This document shows, piece after piece, positions 25,544-33,223 of a DNA stretch of 64,000 bases. The stretch is from positions 269,407 to 333,406 of the forward strand of contig NZ_BMVP01000006.1 in NCBI RefSeq assembly GCF_014650775.1. The letters are read 5' to 3'. Position 1 is the stretch's first letter; each line of letters begins with the position of its first letter. The position numbers and the translations under genes are program-made. Source of the DNA: Streptomyces cirratus (GTDB lineage: Bacteria > Actinomycetota > Actinomycetes > Streptomycetales > Streptomycetaceae). The notes under the pieces were generated by a model. The model made no database searches. It saw only the letters and a list, made by a program, of their open reading frames with translations, and was not told the DNA's origin.

Positions 25544-26593
25544 TCAGGCGTCCCAGAGGGAGCCGAACCCCAGGAGTTCGTCGCGGTGTTCGATCCGGCT
25601 CTGCCAGTCCGCGGGCCAGGCGCCGGCGCCCAGGTGCGCGCCGGCGAAGGCGCCGGTGAGGCAGGCGATCGAGTCCGAGTCGCCCTTGGTGCAGGCCGCG
25701 CGGCGCAGGGCCGTCAGGGGGGCCTCCGGGAAGAGGAGGAAGCACTGGAGGGCGGTGGCGAGGGCCTCCTCGGCGATCCAGCCGTCGCCGGTGGTGAGAC
25801 AGGGGTCCGTCTCCGGGGACGGCTCGCGCAGGGCCGTGGCGAGGTGGTTCAGGGCGGTGAGGCACTCGTCCCAGCCGCGCGCGACGAAGGACTCCGGGGT
25901 GGCGTCCGACCCCGTGCGCATCCACAGGTCGCCGAGCCAGCGCTCGTGGTAGCGGGTGCGGTGGTCCAGGGCGTAGGAGCGGAGCAGGCCGACGAGTCCC
26001 GTGGGCTCCGTACCCCGCGCCAGCAGGTGGACGGCGTACGCCGTCAGGTCGGAGGCCGCGAGCGCCGTCGGGTGGCCGTGCGTGAGGGCCGACTGCAACT
26101 GGGCCGCTCCCGCCCGCTCCTCCTGCGTCCAGCCGGGCACCAGGCCCACCGGCGCCACCCGCATGTTCGCCCCGCAGCCCTTTGAGCCGGTCTGGCTGGC
26201 CTCGCGCCAGTCCCGCTGCGGCTCGTCCAGCAGCCGGCAGGCCCGCAGGCAGGTGTTGCCGGGGGCCCGGTCGTTCTCCGGGGAGTGGTACCAGTCGACG
26301 AACTCCTCCCGGACCGGACGCGTCAGCCGCAGCGGGCCGATCGGGCCGCGCTCCGTCGCCGTCCGGATGCCGCGCGCCAGCGCCAGTGTCATCTGGGTGT
26401 CGTCCGTGATGAGCGCCGGGCGGGGCAGCCGCATCTCGCGCCAGGGGCCGGTCTTGGCGAGGATCGACGGCACGTCGTGGAACTCCGTCGGGAAGCCCAG
26501 GGCGTCGCCCAGGGCCAGGCCCATCAGGGCGCCGGTCGCGGCGCGCTTGGCCGAGGGGGCCTTGGCCTGCGTCGCGGTGGTCGTCTGCGTCAT
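25544..26593 (-). CDS. ADP-ribosylglycohydrolase (DraG/ARH-type)
   Basis: This 349-residue enzyme carries the family's metal-binding motifs: GLALGDALG at the N-terminus, ITDDTQMTLALARGIR near residues 65-80 and GDSDSIACLTGAFAGAHLGA near the C-terminus. Such enzymes remove ADP-ribose from proteins or small molecules. The start ATG overlaps the stop of the upstream Nudix/NrtR gene (ATGA, 26590-26593). It is therefore the last gene of the pnuC-nadR-nrtR operon, which suggests that it recycles ADP-ribose into NAD metabolism. The substrate is not proven. An open frame upstream of this ATG runs through the NrtR gene and is not used here. Confidence 0.9.
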   Translation of the reverse strand: MTQTTTATQAKAPSAKRAATGALMGLALGDALGFPTEFHDVPSILAKTGPWREMRLPRPALITDDTQMTLALARGIRTATERGPIGPLRLTRPVREEFVDWYHSPENDRAPGNTCLRACRLLDEPQRDWREASQTGSKGCGANMRVAPVGLVPGWTQEERAGAAQLQSALTHGHPTALAASDLTAYAVHLLARGTEPTGLVGLLRSYALDHRTRYHERWLGDLWMRTGSDATPESFVARGWDECLTALNHLATALREPSPETDPCLTTGDGWIAEEALATALQCFLLFPEAPLTALRRAACTKGDSDSIACLTGAFAGAHLGAGAWPADWQSRIEHRDELLGFGSLWDA

Positions 26594-27321
26594 CGCGGGT
26601 GTCCTTCCGTGGGGCGGAGCAAGGGCGGGTGCAGGACCGTCGCCGGCCCGGGGCGGTAGAGCGCGGCCGGTTTGCCCCGGCCACCGGTCAGCCGGGCGGC
26701 TCCGGGAACCGCCTCGACGAAGCCGGGCGTGGCCAGGACCTTGCGGCGGAAGTTGGGGCGGTCCAGGGCGGTGTCCCAGACGGTCTCGTAGACGGCCTGG
26801 AGCTCGCCGAGGGTGAACTCGGGCGGGCAGAACGCGGTGGCCAGGCAGGTGTACTCCAGCTTCGAGCCGACCCGGGAGCGGGCGTCGGAGAGGATCACCG
26901 CGTGGTCGAACGCCAGGCCGGCCGCCCCGTCCACGGGCACCCACCGCGCCCGGTCGGCGTCACCGCCGCCCTCCGCCGCGGGCTCGGGCATGTCGGGGAC
27001 CAGCGCGGTGAACGCCACCGACACCACCCGCATCCGGGGGTCCCGGCCGGGTTCGCTGTAGGTGCGCAGCTGTTCGAGGTGCAGGGCTGCCACCAGGGCG
27101 GGTGACAGGCCCGTCTCCTCGGCGAGTTCCCGGCGCGCGGCCGTCTCGGCCGACTCCCGGGGCAGTATGAAACCGCCGGGGAGCGCCCAGGCACCCGCGT
27201 ACGGTTCCTGGCCGCGCCGGATCAGCAGGACGTGCAGGGCGCCGGCCCGTACGGTGAACACAGCGAGGTCGACGGTCACGGCGAACGGCTCGAAGGCGCG
27301 GGGGTCGTAGGCCGTGTTCAC
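26590..27321 (-). CDS. nrtR: NrtR-type Nudix regulator of NAD metabolism
   Basis: This 243-residue protein has an N-terminal Nudix domain and a C-terminal winged-helix segment (YTCLATAFCPPEFTLGELQ, then RPNFRRKVL and GGRGKPAALYRPG), the architecture of NrtR repressors that bind ADP-ribose. The Nudix box is intact: GFILPRESAETAA followed by RRELAEETGL, so hydrolase activity may be retained. GTG at 27321 overlaps the nadR stop by four bases. Location between nadR and an ADP-ribosylglycohydrolase gene, downstream of pnuC, supports control of NAD salvage. The likely operator is the palindrome at 29069-29091. Confidence 0.87.
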   Translation of the reverse strand: MNTAYDPRAFEPFAVTVDLAVFTVRAGALHVLLIRRGQEPYAGAWALPGGFILPRESAETAARRELAEETGLSPALVAALHLEQLRTYSEPGRDPRMRVVSVAFTALVPDMPEPAAEGGGDADRARWVPVDGAAGLAFDHAVILSDARSRVGSKLEYTCLATAFCPPEFTLGELQAVYETVWDTALDRPNFRRKVLATPGFVEAVPGAARLTGGRGKPAALYRPGPATVLHPPLLRPTEGHPR

Positions 27322-28448
27322 GCCTCCCCCGTGCCGGGCAGCCGGACGTTCTCTGGCAGCGGGTCCGCGAAGTACCAGCCCTCGGCCAGCAGTTCGTCGA
27401 CCGCAGTCACGGCCGCCGCCAGCCGCGCCTCGCGATCGCCGCGCACGACCAGGAAACGTCTGCCGGTCCGCTCCAGTTCCTCCCGGAACCTGCCGGTCAT
27501 CCAGGGCCGCAGGTGTTCTCCGTCGCGCAGGCCGTCGTCCTCGAACGGCACGTCCGCGTCGTCCGTCAGCAGGTACAGGTCCCGCCGGGTCAGGGCGGCG
27601 ATCTTCTCGGTCTCCTCGCTGCGGGTCCCCAGGTACCGCTCGTGCCAGATCCCGGTGGCGAAGGAGTCGGTGTCGCAGAACAGCACCGGCGAGCCCAGCC
27701 GAGCGGCGTGCTCCTCCTGCGCGTCCTGGCGGCGGGCGATCACCGGGAACTCCCGGGACGCGAAGGACACGTCAGCCCAGGAGGCGTCCGGGTCCACGGC
27801 CCGCGCCGCCGCGAGTTTCTCCTCGCTGTAGCGGCGCCCGTACTCGGCGACCCAGCCGGTCTTCGACCACACCCCGCCGCGCCGCCGGTAGTGGGCCGCG
27901 AGGTCCCGGGACAGGGTCGTGGTGCCCGTGGACTCGGCGCCCAGGACGACGACCCGCCGGGTCAGGGCGGCCCGGACGCCGGGGCCGAGGAACTCCCAGC
28001 AGCCGGCCGGGTCGGCGCGTACGGCCTTACCCGACACCGGGAACAGCGTCCGCTCCCGGTCCACGAGGACCTCCTGCGCGCCGAACCGCCGCGCGAGTTC
28101 GCCCCCGTACGCCTCCGAGGTGAAGACGGCGTCCACGCGCCGGGGCACCGCGGCCCGGAAGATCGCCATGTGCGCCTCCCAGACCGCGGGGTCGTGCAGG
28201 TCCACCGGGACGTCGTCGACCGCGCCCACCACCTGCGCACCCGGGTGTTCCTCGCGCAGCCACGCGACCCGGTCCGCCAGCGGCACCGACTCGACGGAGG
28301 CCGCGCAGACCAGGACGGTCAGCCGCTCGCACTGGTCCTGGGCGGTGCGCACCAGGTGGTGGTGGCCGGCGTGCGGCGGATAGAACTTGCCCAGCACCAG
28401 CCCGTGCCCGTACCGCTTCCCGCCGGCCGTACCGCTCGTGGCACTCAT
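27318..28448 (-). CDS. nadR: NadR-like NMN adenylyltransferase / ribosylnicotinamide kinase
   Basis: This is a 376-residue bifunctional protein. The N-terminal nucleotidyltransferase domain has LGKFYPPHAGHHHLVRTAQ, with the HxGH-type ATP site, and a later VFTSEAYGGELARRFGA. The C-terminal kinase domain begins with VVLGAESTGTTTLSRDLA. It should convert nicotinamide riboside to NMN and NMN to NAD. In the kinase P-loop the usual Lys is replaced by Thr176. There is no N-terminal HTH, unlike enterobacterial NadR, so regulation falls to NrtR. The gene overlaps pnuC by four bases at its start and nrtR by four at its end. Confidence 0.9.
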   Translation of the reverse strand: MSATSGTAGGKRYGHGLVLGKFYPPHAGHHHLVRTAQDQCERLTVLVCAASVESVPLADRVAWLREEHPGAQVVGAVDDVPVDLHDPAVWEAHMAIFRAAVPRRVDAVFTSEAYGGELARRFGAQEVLVDRERTLFPVSGKAVRADPAGCWEFLGPGVRAALTRRVVVLGAESTGTTTLSRDLAAHYRRRGGVWSKTGWVAEYGRRYSEEKLAAARAVDPDASWADVSFASREFPVIARRQDAQEEHAARLGSPVLFCDTDSFATGIWHERYLGTRSEETEKIAALTRRDLYLLTDDADVPFEDDGLRDGEHLRPWMTGRFREELERTGRRFLVVRGDREARLAAAVTAVDELLAEGWYFADPLPENVRLPGTGEA

Positions 28449-29053
28449 ACCGTCGCCTCCACGGCCCCGCGGGTGCCGCGGCCCGGCAGCTCGCGGCGCC
28501 AGCCCGCCAGCCCGGCCACGCACAGGAGCAGGAAGCCGCCGTAGAGGACGGAGGTCAGGTAGAGCCCCTTGTAGACGTACAGGGGGATGTAGACGAGGTC
28601 GGCGGCGATCCACAGCCACCAGGACTCCAGGAGCTTGCGGCACTGCCCGTAGGTGGCCATGAGGGACAGTGCGGTGGTCAGCGCGTCCCAGAACGGGACG
28701 GTGGAGTCGGTGACCCTGCCGAGCAGCAGGGTCAGACCGAGCACCCCCACCGCCCCCGCCGCGGCGAGCGCGGCCCATTCGGCGCGCGTGGTGCGGCGCA
28801 CCGGCAGGGCCCGGGCGGTTCCTGGTCCACCCCCGTGGGTCCAGGACCACCAGCCGTACGCGGCGAGGGCGATGAAGACGATCTGCAGTCCGGCGTCGGC
28901 ATAGAGGCCGGTCCGGGCGAACAGCACGATGAAGAAGACGTTGTTGGCAATGCCGATCGGCCAGTTGGCGATGTGCTGCCGGGCCACCAGCCAGACGCAC
29001 AAGGCGCCCGTGGCCGATCCGAGGACCTCGGTCCAGCTCGTGTTCCAGCCCAT
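28445..29053 (-). CDS. pnuC: PnuC nicotinamide riboside transporter
   Basis: This 202-residue membrane protein has about seven helices and the PnuC signatures GWNTSWTEVLGSATG, IANWPIGIANNVFF, YADAGLQ and WLWIAADLVYIPLYVYKGLY. PnuC carriers facilitate nicotinamide riboside uptake, driven by intracellular phosphorylation, which the coupled nadR product supplies. ATG at 29053 has GGAGGGG upstream. The 31-codon open extension before it runs across the operator palindrome and is excluded. It is the first gene of a four-gene operon. Confidence 0.95.
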   Translation of the reverse strand: MGWNTSWTEVLGSATGALCVWLVARQHIANWPIGIANNVFFIVLFARTGLYADAGLQIVFIALAAYGWWSWTHGGGPGTARALPVRRTTRAEWAALAAAGAVGVLGLTLLLGRVTDSTVPFWDALTTALSLMATYGQCRKLLESWWLWIAADLVYIPLYVYKGLYLTSVLYGGFLLLCVAGLAGWRRELPGRGTRGAVEATV

Positions 29054-29068
29054 GACTGCCCCCCTCCC

Positions 29069-29091
29069 TTTATAGTCACAATGACTATAAA
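29069..29091. promoter_or_regulatory. Probable NrtR operator upstream of pnuC
   Basis: A perfect inverted repeat has arms TTTATAGTCA and TGACTATAAA separated by CAA. It is strikingly AT-rich for this genome and sits 15 bases upstream of the pnuC start, next to the ribosome site. A repressor bound here would block transcription of pnuC-nadR-nrtR-ADP-ribosylglycohydrolase. Binding by NrtR is inferred from context. Confidence 0.8.
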
Positions 29092-29122
29092 CACGGCACG
29101 CCGCGAACGGAAGGGGAACGCA

Positions 29123-29156
29123 AGAACCCGCGGCGCCCGAAGGCACCGCGGGTTCT
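29123..29156 (-). terminator. Terminator after rluB
   Basis: AGAACCCGCGG pairs with CCGCGGGTTCT around a central GC-rich loop, 40 bases beyond the rluB stop and upstream of the pnuC operator. Confidence 0.8.
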
Positions 29157-29195
29157 CGGCGAGGCTCTGCGCGCAGGACCTCGTAACGGGACGGA

Positions 29196-30533
29196 CTACA
29201 GACCGACCTCGCGCATCAGCATGCCGACCTCGGTGTTGGTCAGGCGGCGCAGCCAGCCCGACTTCTGGTCGCCCAGCTCGATCGGCCCGAACGACGTGCG
29301 CACGAGCTTGTCGACCGGGAAGCCGGCCTCCGCCAGCATGCGGCGGACGATGTGCTTGCGGCCCTCGTGGAGGGTCACCTCGACGAGGTAGTTCTTGCCG
29401 ACCTGGTCGAGCACGCGGAAGTTGTCGGCGCGGGCATAGCCGTCCTCCAGCTCGATGCCGTCCTTGAGGCGCTTGCCGATGTCCCGGGGCAGGGCGCCCG
29501 TGATGGAGGCGACGTACGTCTTCTGCACGCCGTACTTGGGGTGCGTGAGGCGGTGGGCCAGCTCACCGTGGTTGGTGAGCAGGATGATGCCCTCGGTCTC
29601 GGTGTCGAGCCGGCCGACGTGGAACAGCCGCGTCTCGCGGTTGGTGACGTAGTCGCCGAGGCACTGGCGGCCGTCCGGGTCCTCCATGGTGGACACGACA
29701 CCGGCGGGCTTGTTCAGCGCGAAGAACAGGTACGACTGGGTGGCGACGGTCAGGCCGTCCACCTTGATCTCGTCCTTCGGCTGCACGCGCTTGCCCTGCT
29801 CCAGCACGATCTCGCCGTTGACCTCGACGCGGGCCTGCTCGATCAGCTCCTCGCAGGCGCGGCGCGAGCCCATGCCGGCGCGGGCGAGCACCTTCTGCAG
29901 GCGCTCCCCCTCCTCCTCGGCTCCCGGAAAGGTCTTCGGGGTCTTGATCACGGGCTTGTCGGCGTACCGGTCGCGCACGCGCTCCTCGATCCGCGCGTCC
30001 AGCTCGCGGGGGCGCGACTGGCCGCTGCGGCTGCCGGGACCACGACGCGGGCCGCCAGCCCCGCCGATGCCGGGCGTCTTGGAGGTCTTGGGGCCGCCCT
30101 TGGCGCCACCGCGCGCGGCCGCGCCGCGGGCACCGCCCGAACCGCCCCGGCCGCCGTCGGAGGCGCCGCGGGCACCGCCGCCGCCCGCCTTGGGGCCGCT
30201 GCGGCCCGACCGCTCGCCCTCGGGGCCGACGTCGTAGCGCCGCTCCTCGGGGCGGGGGTTGCGCGGACGCTGGGGCGCCTGGTCGCGGTCACGGTCACGG
30301 TCGCGGAAACCGCCCGCGCCCGAACCCGAGCCCGAGCCGCCGCCCCGGTAGCCACCGCCACCGCCCGCGCCGGAGCCGCCACCGCGGTAGCCACCGCCGC
30401 CGGAGCCTCCGGAGCTGCCACCGCGGTAGCCACCGCCCGCGCCGGAGCCGGCGCCGCGGGAGTTCCCGCGCCCGCCACCACCGCCGCCGCTGTTCCTGTT
30501 GCCGCCGCCGTTGCCGTTACCGCTGCTTCGCAT
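29196..30533 (-). CDS. rluB: Ribosomal large-subunit pseudouridine synthase RluB with Gly/Arg-rich N-terminus
   Basis: This is a 445-residue protein. An S4 RNA-binding domain (LQKVLARAGMGSRRACEELI) begins near residue 208 and is followed by an RsuA/RluB-type catalytic domain with the active-site Asp in GRLDTETEGIILLTNHG. It modifies a uridine in 23S rRNA. The first about 190 residues are low-complexity, rich in Gly, Arg and Ser (GGYRGG repeats), likely disordered and RNA-interacting. ATG at 30533 overlaps the scpB stop by one base (TGATG); a TTG one codon upstream is possible. The scpA-scpB-rluB order is conserved in many bacteria. Confidence 0.95.
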   Translation of the reverse strand: MRSSGNGNGGGNRNSGGGGGGRGNSRGAGSGAGGGYRGGSSGGSGGGGYRGGGSGAGGGGGYRGGGSGSGSGAGGFRDRDRDRDQAPQRPRNPRPEERRYDVGPEGERSGRSGPKAGGGGARGASDGGRGGSGGARGAAARGGAKGGPKTSKTPGIGGAGGPRRGPGSRSGQSRPRELDARIEERVRDRYADKPVIKTPKTFPGAEEEGERLQKVLARAGMGSRRACEELIEQARVEVNGEIVLEQGKRVQPKDEIKVDGLTVATQSYLFFALNKPAGVVSTMEDPDGRQCLGDYVTNRETRLFHVGRLDTETEGIILLTNHGELAHRLTHPKYGVQKTYVASITGALPRDIGKRLKDGIELEDGYARADNFRVLDQVGKNYLVEVTLHEGRKHIVRRMLAEAGFPVDKLVRTSFGPIELGDQKSGWLRRLTNTEVGMLMREVGL

Positions 30534-31183
30534 CAAAGTTCCGTCGTCTTGTCGTCTTCATCGGTATCCGGTGCATCCGGATCGAACGACGGAACACCCT
30601 CTTGCGTCTCGGCTTCGATCGCGTCCGCCTCGGGGAGGAAGGGCGCGAGCTCCGGGAGCTCGTCCAGGCCGCGCAGGCCCATCCGCTCCAGAAAGTAGTT
30701 CGTCGTCCTGTACAGGATCGCACCTGTTTCGGGTTCCGTCCCCGCCTCGGCCACCAGACCGCGCTGGAGCAGGGTCCGCATGACCCCGTCGCAGTTGACC
30801 CCGCGGACCGCCGAGACCCGCGAACGGCTCACCGGCTGGCGGTACGCGACGATGGCCAGGGTCTCCAGGGCCGCCTGGGTGAGACGGGCCTGCTGACCGT
30901 CCAGTACGAAGGCCTCGACCGCCGGGGCGTACTCGGCCCGGCTGTAGAAGCGCCAGCCCCCGGCGACGGGGCGCAGCTCGAATCCGCGCCGCTGGACGGT
31001 GTACTCGTCGGCGAGCTCGCGCAGCGCGTCCGCCACCTCGCGCGGCCGGCGCTCCAGCACCTTGGCGAGGTGTTCCTCGGTCGCGGGCTCGTCCACGACC
31101 ATGAGGACGGCCTCCAGGGCGCCCTTGAGCGCGAGCCCGGCCACGTCGGCCACCACGTCGGCCCCCTCGGCCACCTCGGTCAT
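30533..31183 (-). CDS. scpB: Segregation and condensation protein B
   Basis: This 216-residue ScpB has paired winged-helix domains: LKGALEAVLMVVDEPATEEH, then LTQAALETLAIVAYRQPVSR and GVNCDGVMRTLLQRGLV. It joins ScpA and SMC in the condensin-like complex that organises the chromosome. The C-terminus is an acidic tail (DPDAPDTDEDDK). ATG at 31183 overlaps the scpA stop (ATGA), and its own stop overlaps rluB. The frame is open far upstream of this start only because of overlapping composition. Confidence 0.96.
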   Translation of the reverse strand: MTEVAEGADVVADVAGLALKGALEAVLMVVDEPATEEHLAKVLERRPREVADALRELADEYTVQRRGFELRPVAGGWRFYSRAEYAPAVEAFVLDGQQARLTQAALETLAIVAYRQPVSRSRVSAVRGVNCDGVMRTLLQRGLVAEAGTEPETGAILYRTTNYFLERMGLRGLDELPELAPFLPEADAIEAETQEGVPSFDPDAPDTDEDDKTTEL

Positions 31184-32247
31184 TCCTTCGCCTCCACGAT
31201 CTGGTCGAACTCGTCCGTCACCCTCGGCATGCCGTCCCCGTCCCCGCCGCTCCAGCGCACCGTGAGCGCCCCGAGGGCCTGCTCCTGGTCGAGGACCACC
31301 GCCTTCTCGCGGTAGAGCTCCAGCAGGGCCAGGAAGCGCGCGACGACGGTGAGGGTGTCGGGGGCGCCCTCGGTGAGCTCCTGGAAGGTGGCCTCGCCGC
31401 GGGCCTTGAGCAGGGCGACGACCAGGCCGGCCTGCTCGCGGACGCTGACGAGCGGGGCGTGGATGTGCTCGACGTAGACCTGGGGCTCGGCGCGCGGCCG
31501 CATGGCCTGGACGGCGAGCCGGGCGAAGCCGTCGGTGCCGATGCTGATGACGACCGCGGGCAGCAGCTCGGCGTGGTGGGGCTCCAGTCCCACGGTACGG
31601 GGGTACCGCCGGCCCTCGTCGCGGGCCCAGTCCTGGAAGAGCGCGGCGACCTGTTTGTACGCCCGGTACTGGAGCAGCCGGGCGAAGAGCAGGTCCCGGG
31701 CTTCGAGCAGGGCGAGGTCGGCCTCGTCCTCGATCTCGGCGGCGGGGAGCAGGCGGGCGGCCTTGAGGTCGAGCAGGGTCGCGGCGACGACGAGGAACTC
31801 GCTGGTCTGGTCGAGGTCCCAGTCGGGGCCCATGGCCCGGATGTACGCCATGAACTCGTCGGTAACTTGGGAGAGGGCGACTTCGGTGACGTCGAGCTTG
31901 TGCCGGGAGATCAGCTGGAGCAGCAGATCGAATGGCCCCTCGAAGTTCGCCAGCCTCAGGGTGAACCGCCCCCCGGCCGGCTGTCCCTCGGCCGGCTGTC
32001 CACCGGCCGGCCGGCCGTCGCGAGACCCGGCAGCCCGGCCCTGCGACCCGGATCCCCCGTCCTCCGGTGCCCCCTGCCCGTCCGGGGGCCGCCGGCCGTC
32101 CCCCTCGGACCCCGCAGCCCGGACCACCGGATCCGCCGCCTCGGGGCCCTGCGGACCGCCCACCTGCCCGGCCGCCGGGGCAGCGGAGCCCGGGCCGCGT
32201 CCCAGGTGGCGACGGGTCGGGCGGCCGGATTCGGCGGGAGAGGGCAT
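31180..32247 (-). CDS. scpA: Segregation and condensation protein A
   Basis: This 355-residue kleisin has the ScpA core FEGPFDLLLQLISRHKLDV starting near residue 102 and a C-terminal winged helix (TVVARFLALLELYREKAVVL). It bridges SMC heads and binds ScpB. The first about 95 residues are a Gly/Pro/Ala/Asp-rich extension with PAGGQPAEGQPAGG repeats. It is longer than in most bacteria and probably disordered. ATG at 32247 is the only well-placed start. A 532-bp non-coding region lies upstream. Confidence 0.95.
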   Translation of the reverse strand: MPSPAESGRPTRRHLGRGPGSAAPAAGQVGGPQGPEAADPVVRAAGSEGDGRRPPDGQGAPEDGGSGSQGRAAGSRDGRPAGGQPAEGQPAGGRFTLRLANFEGPFDLLLQLISRHKLDVTEVALSQVTDEFMAYIRAMGPDWDLDQTSEFLVVAATLLDLKAARLLPAAEIEDEADLALLEARDLLFARLLQYRAYKQVAALFQDWARDEGRRYPRTVGLEPHHAELLPAVVISIGTDGFARLAVQAMRPRAEPQVYVEHIHAPLVSVREQAGLVVALLKARGEATFQELTEGAPDTLTVVARFLALLELYREKAVVLDQEQALGALTVRWSGGDGDGMPRVTDEFDQIVEAKE

Positions 32248-32779
32248 CGGGGTCCAGGTTCGTGGCGGTAGGGGTATGGCCGTGCCAGCAGCCTAACCAC
32301 CGCCCCACCCCCTCCCGCCCGGCCGACACAGCGCCGTACACCGCGTGGCGCCGGGTCCGCCCCCACCCGTCCCCCGCCGCCCCGACCGCTGCCTGACCGG
32401 CGGGGTCGGCCCGAAGACGCACGGCGCGCCGCGCAGACGGGGCAGCATCGCGGCCCGGTGGCCTGGACGGCCGTCTCGGCGGACGCAACCGGCGCGCCCT
32501 GCCCCGGTGGCCGGCGCGGGCCCGTGGACGTGCGGTGTCGGGCAGACCGAACGGCATCACCGGCCGGAGGCCAGGGCGGGCGGCGCAACCGCCACGGCCG
32601 TGGGCGTGCGGTGTCGCGCAGGTGGACCCCGTCGTGGGACTGGCGCCCGGCGCGGGCCGCAAGACGGCCGGCGTGCGGCGGACGTGCGGGGGCTCAGGGG
32701 TTGCCGCTCGGTCCGGCAGGGCTCACCCCGCGCCGCCCGGCGGCTCGCGACCCGGGTGAAGGGCCGGGGCCGTGGGAGG
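32248..32779. other. 532-bp gap between scpA and the small parA partner; no gene called
   Basis: Open frames in this stretch are composition-driven and lack start signals. Two diverged direct copies of a motif containing GTGCGGTGTCG lie near 32521-32544 and 32596-32621. The scpA promoter must lie in the left part. Nothing else is recognised. Confidence 0.5.
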
Positions 32780-33223
32780 TCAGCGGCCGCGGAGGCGGCG
32801 GACCAGGATGCTGGCGTCGCCGCGGGACTCCAGGTCGGCCAGGACCACCGCCACCGCCTCGCGGACGATGCGGCCGCGGTCGACCGCCAGGCCGTGCTCC
32901 CCGCGCAGCACCAGCCGCGCGTGCTCCAGGTCCATCAGCTCCTCCGCGGAGACGTAGACCGTGATCTTCTCGTCGTGCCGCTCACGCCCGCTCGGGCGCC
33001 GGTTCGCGCCCCGGCCCTGCCCCTTGCCGGACCGGGGCGAGGACGCCCCGGCGGCGGTGGCAGAACCTTCCTGCGGCCGCCGCTGCGCGCCCACCGCCGG
33101 CTCCTGCGCAGCCGGGGCGGAAGGGGGAGGCGAAGGCTCCTCCGCGCCCCGCCTCGGCGAGGACGACTGCAGTGCCGTCCCCCCGGTCGTACGGAACAGT
33201 TCGTCGGCTCCGGGCAGACTCAC
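32780..33223 (-). CDS. Small ParA-partner protein with ribbon-helix-helix-like C-terminus
   Basis: This 147-residue protein has a disordered Ser/Pro/Gly/Arg-rich first half. A conserved C-terminal domain, DEKITVYVSAEELMDLEHAR followed by VDRGRIVREAVAVVLADLE, resembles a ribbon-helix-helix fold. GTG at 33223 overlaps the parA stop (GTGA), giving coupled translation; another GTG at 33235 is possible. The pairing with parA suggests a DNA-binding or adaptor partner for the ATPase, comparable to ParB or CopG-like partners, but there is no ParB homology. The role is an inference. Confidence 0.75.
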   Translation of the reverse strand: MSLPGADELFRTTGGTALQSSSPRRGAEEPSPPPSAPAAQEPAVGAQRRPQEGSATAAGASSPRSGKGQGRGANRRPSGRERHDEKITVYVSAEELMDLEHARLVLRGEHGLAVDRGRIVREAVAVVLADLESRGDASILVRRLRGR

